Source: an uncultured Bacilli bacterium (GTDB lineage: Bacteria; Bacillota_I; Bacilli_A; RF39; UBA660). From it: DNA of 6,115 bases. Shown in pieces: positions 5,830 to 6,115 of this stretch. Made by a program: the position numbers and the translations under genes. Below the pieces are notes generated by a model that did no database searches, was not told the origin of the DNA, and saw only the letters and a list, made by a program, of their open reading frames with translations. Positions within the stretch are counted from its first letter, which is position 1. Every line of letters begins with the position of its first letter. The DNA lies in contig CATKYP010000057.1 in NCBI GenBank assembly GCA_949840855.1, positions 1 to 6,115 on the forward strand, in the 5' to 3' direction.

Positions 5830-6115
5830 ATGAATAGTATAATTGATTTAAGTGAGATTGCTAAAGATAATATTAAATATTTAGATGAAGCAAAATTGCA
5901 TACTCAATATAAAATTAAGTATGTACATGGGTATATAAAAAAATGGCTCAATGTTGCTGTCAATTCAAATGTTAAAAGTGTTACTTTTATAGATTGTATG
6001 TGCAATGCTGGAGTATATAGAAATGGCATCAAAGGAACATTGGATTTATGTCAAGTTTTTAGACACATTTTTTCGAACAAATTCATCGCATTTACTTTTA
6101 TTCCAATTTCCTTTT
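5830..6115 (+). CDS. TcmP-like protein (three-Cys-motif partner), 5' part
   Basis: The frame starts at ATG 5830 behind an excellent ribosome binding site, AAAAGGAGG (5816-5824), and is still open at the window edge after 95 codons. The N-terminal layout matches TcmP proteins: a helical start, then DEAKLHTQYKIKYVHGYIKKWL (residues 19-40, in pieces: LHTQYKIKYVHGYI and KKWL), then VTFIDCMCNAGVYRNGIKGT (51-70). This last segment corresponds to the YIDxFAGxGxYxxGxxGS loop of the family, which resembles a methyltransferase nucleotide-binding motif. TcmP proteins usually occur next to a radical-SAM-like three-Cys-motif protein (Gp37/Gp68, DUF5131) in phages and mobile elements, and their exact role is not settled. 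Residues after about 75 fit the family less well, so I cannot exclude a frameshift near the edge. The upstream neighbour is not a recognisable Gp37/Gp68 protein. Confidence 0.6.
   Translation, partial: MNSIIDLSEIAKDNIKYLDEAKLHTQYKIKYVHGYIKKWLNVAVNSNVKSVTFIDCMCNAGVYRNGIKGTLDLCQVFRHIFSNKFIAFTFIPISF

Noticed and set aside
1..6115. TGA read as Trp (mycoplasma code)
   Set aside because: All visible Trp positions in RNase R, the relaxase, the small ORF and the TcmP-like protein use TGG, and no recognisable gene needs an in-frame TGA. Intact genes end in TAA or TAG, which is uninformative by itself.

Overview
The window is very AT-rich DNA from a low-GC Gram-positive-type bacterium. Strong Shine-Dalgarno sites precede the genes. 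The left half carries the RNase R - SmpB - tmRNA block that is common in Bacillota and Mollicutes. The tmRNA tag ends in AVAFA, which recalls the FAFA/YAFA ends of mycoplasma tags. Trp is always encoded by TGG, and intact genes end in TAA or TAG, so the sequence does not suggest a TGA=Trp code. My best guess is a gut-type Bacillota lineage near the Mollicutes (RF39/Bacilli-like). This is inference, not proof.

Region 1 (1-3204) is a conserved trans-translation locus: rnr (21-2126), smpB (2152-2592), an intrinsic terminator, an extended -10 promoter, then ssrA (2753-3129) with its own terminator (3174-3204). SmpB delivers alanyl-tmRNA to stalled ribosomes. The tmRNA tags the unfinished peptide for proteolysis, and RNase R degrades the defective mRNA. 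The three genes therefore form one functional unit.

Region 2 (3205-6115) looks like accessory DNA placed directly behind ssrA, whose 3' end is a common integration site. It begins with a doubtful 43-codon ORF. A hairpin-dense stretch of about 185 bases follows (3342-3525): four inverted repeats, one of them a 39-base hairpin closed by five C and five G. This lies immediately upstream of a broken MobV/Mob_Pre relaxase gene (3546-4891). The relaxase has lost its start codon and carries a frameshift inside the metal-binding histidine motif, so the element is probably immobile by its own relaxase. An intact, unrecognised 266-residue gene with a strong ribosome binding site (4951-5751) follows. 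The window ends inside a gene resembling the three-Cys-motif partner protein TcmP (5830 onward). No integrase is visible.

The most interesting points are the hairpin-rich region in front of the relaxase (candidate oriT or structured RNA), the decay of the relaxase next to apparently healthy cargo genes, the unknown gene paired with a TcmP-like gene, and the long tmRNA tag.
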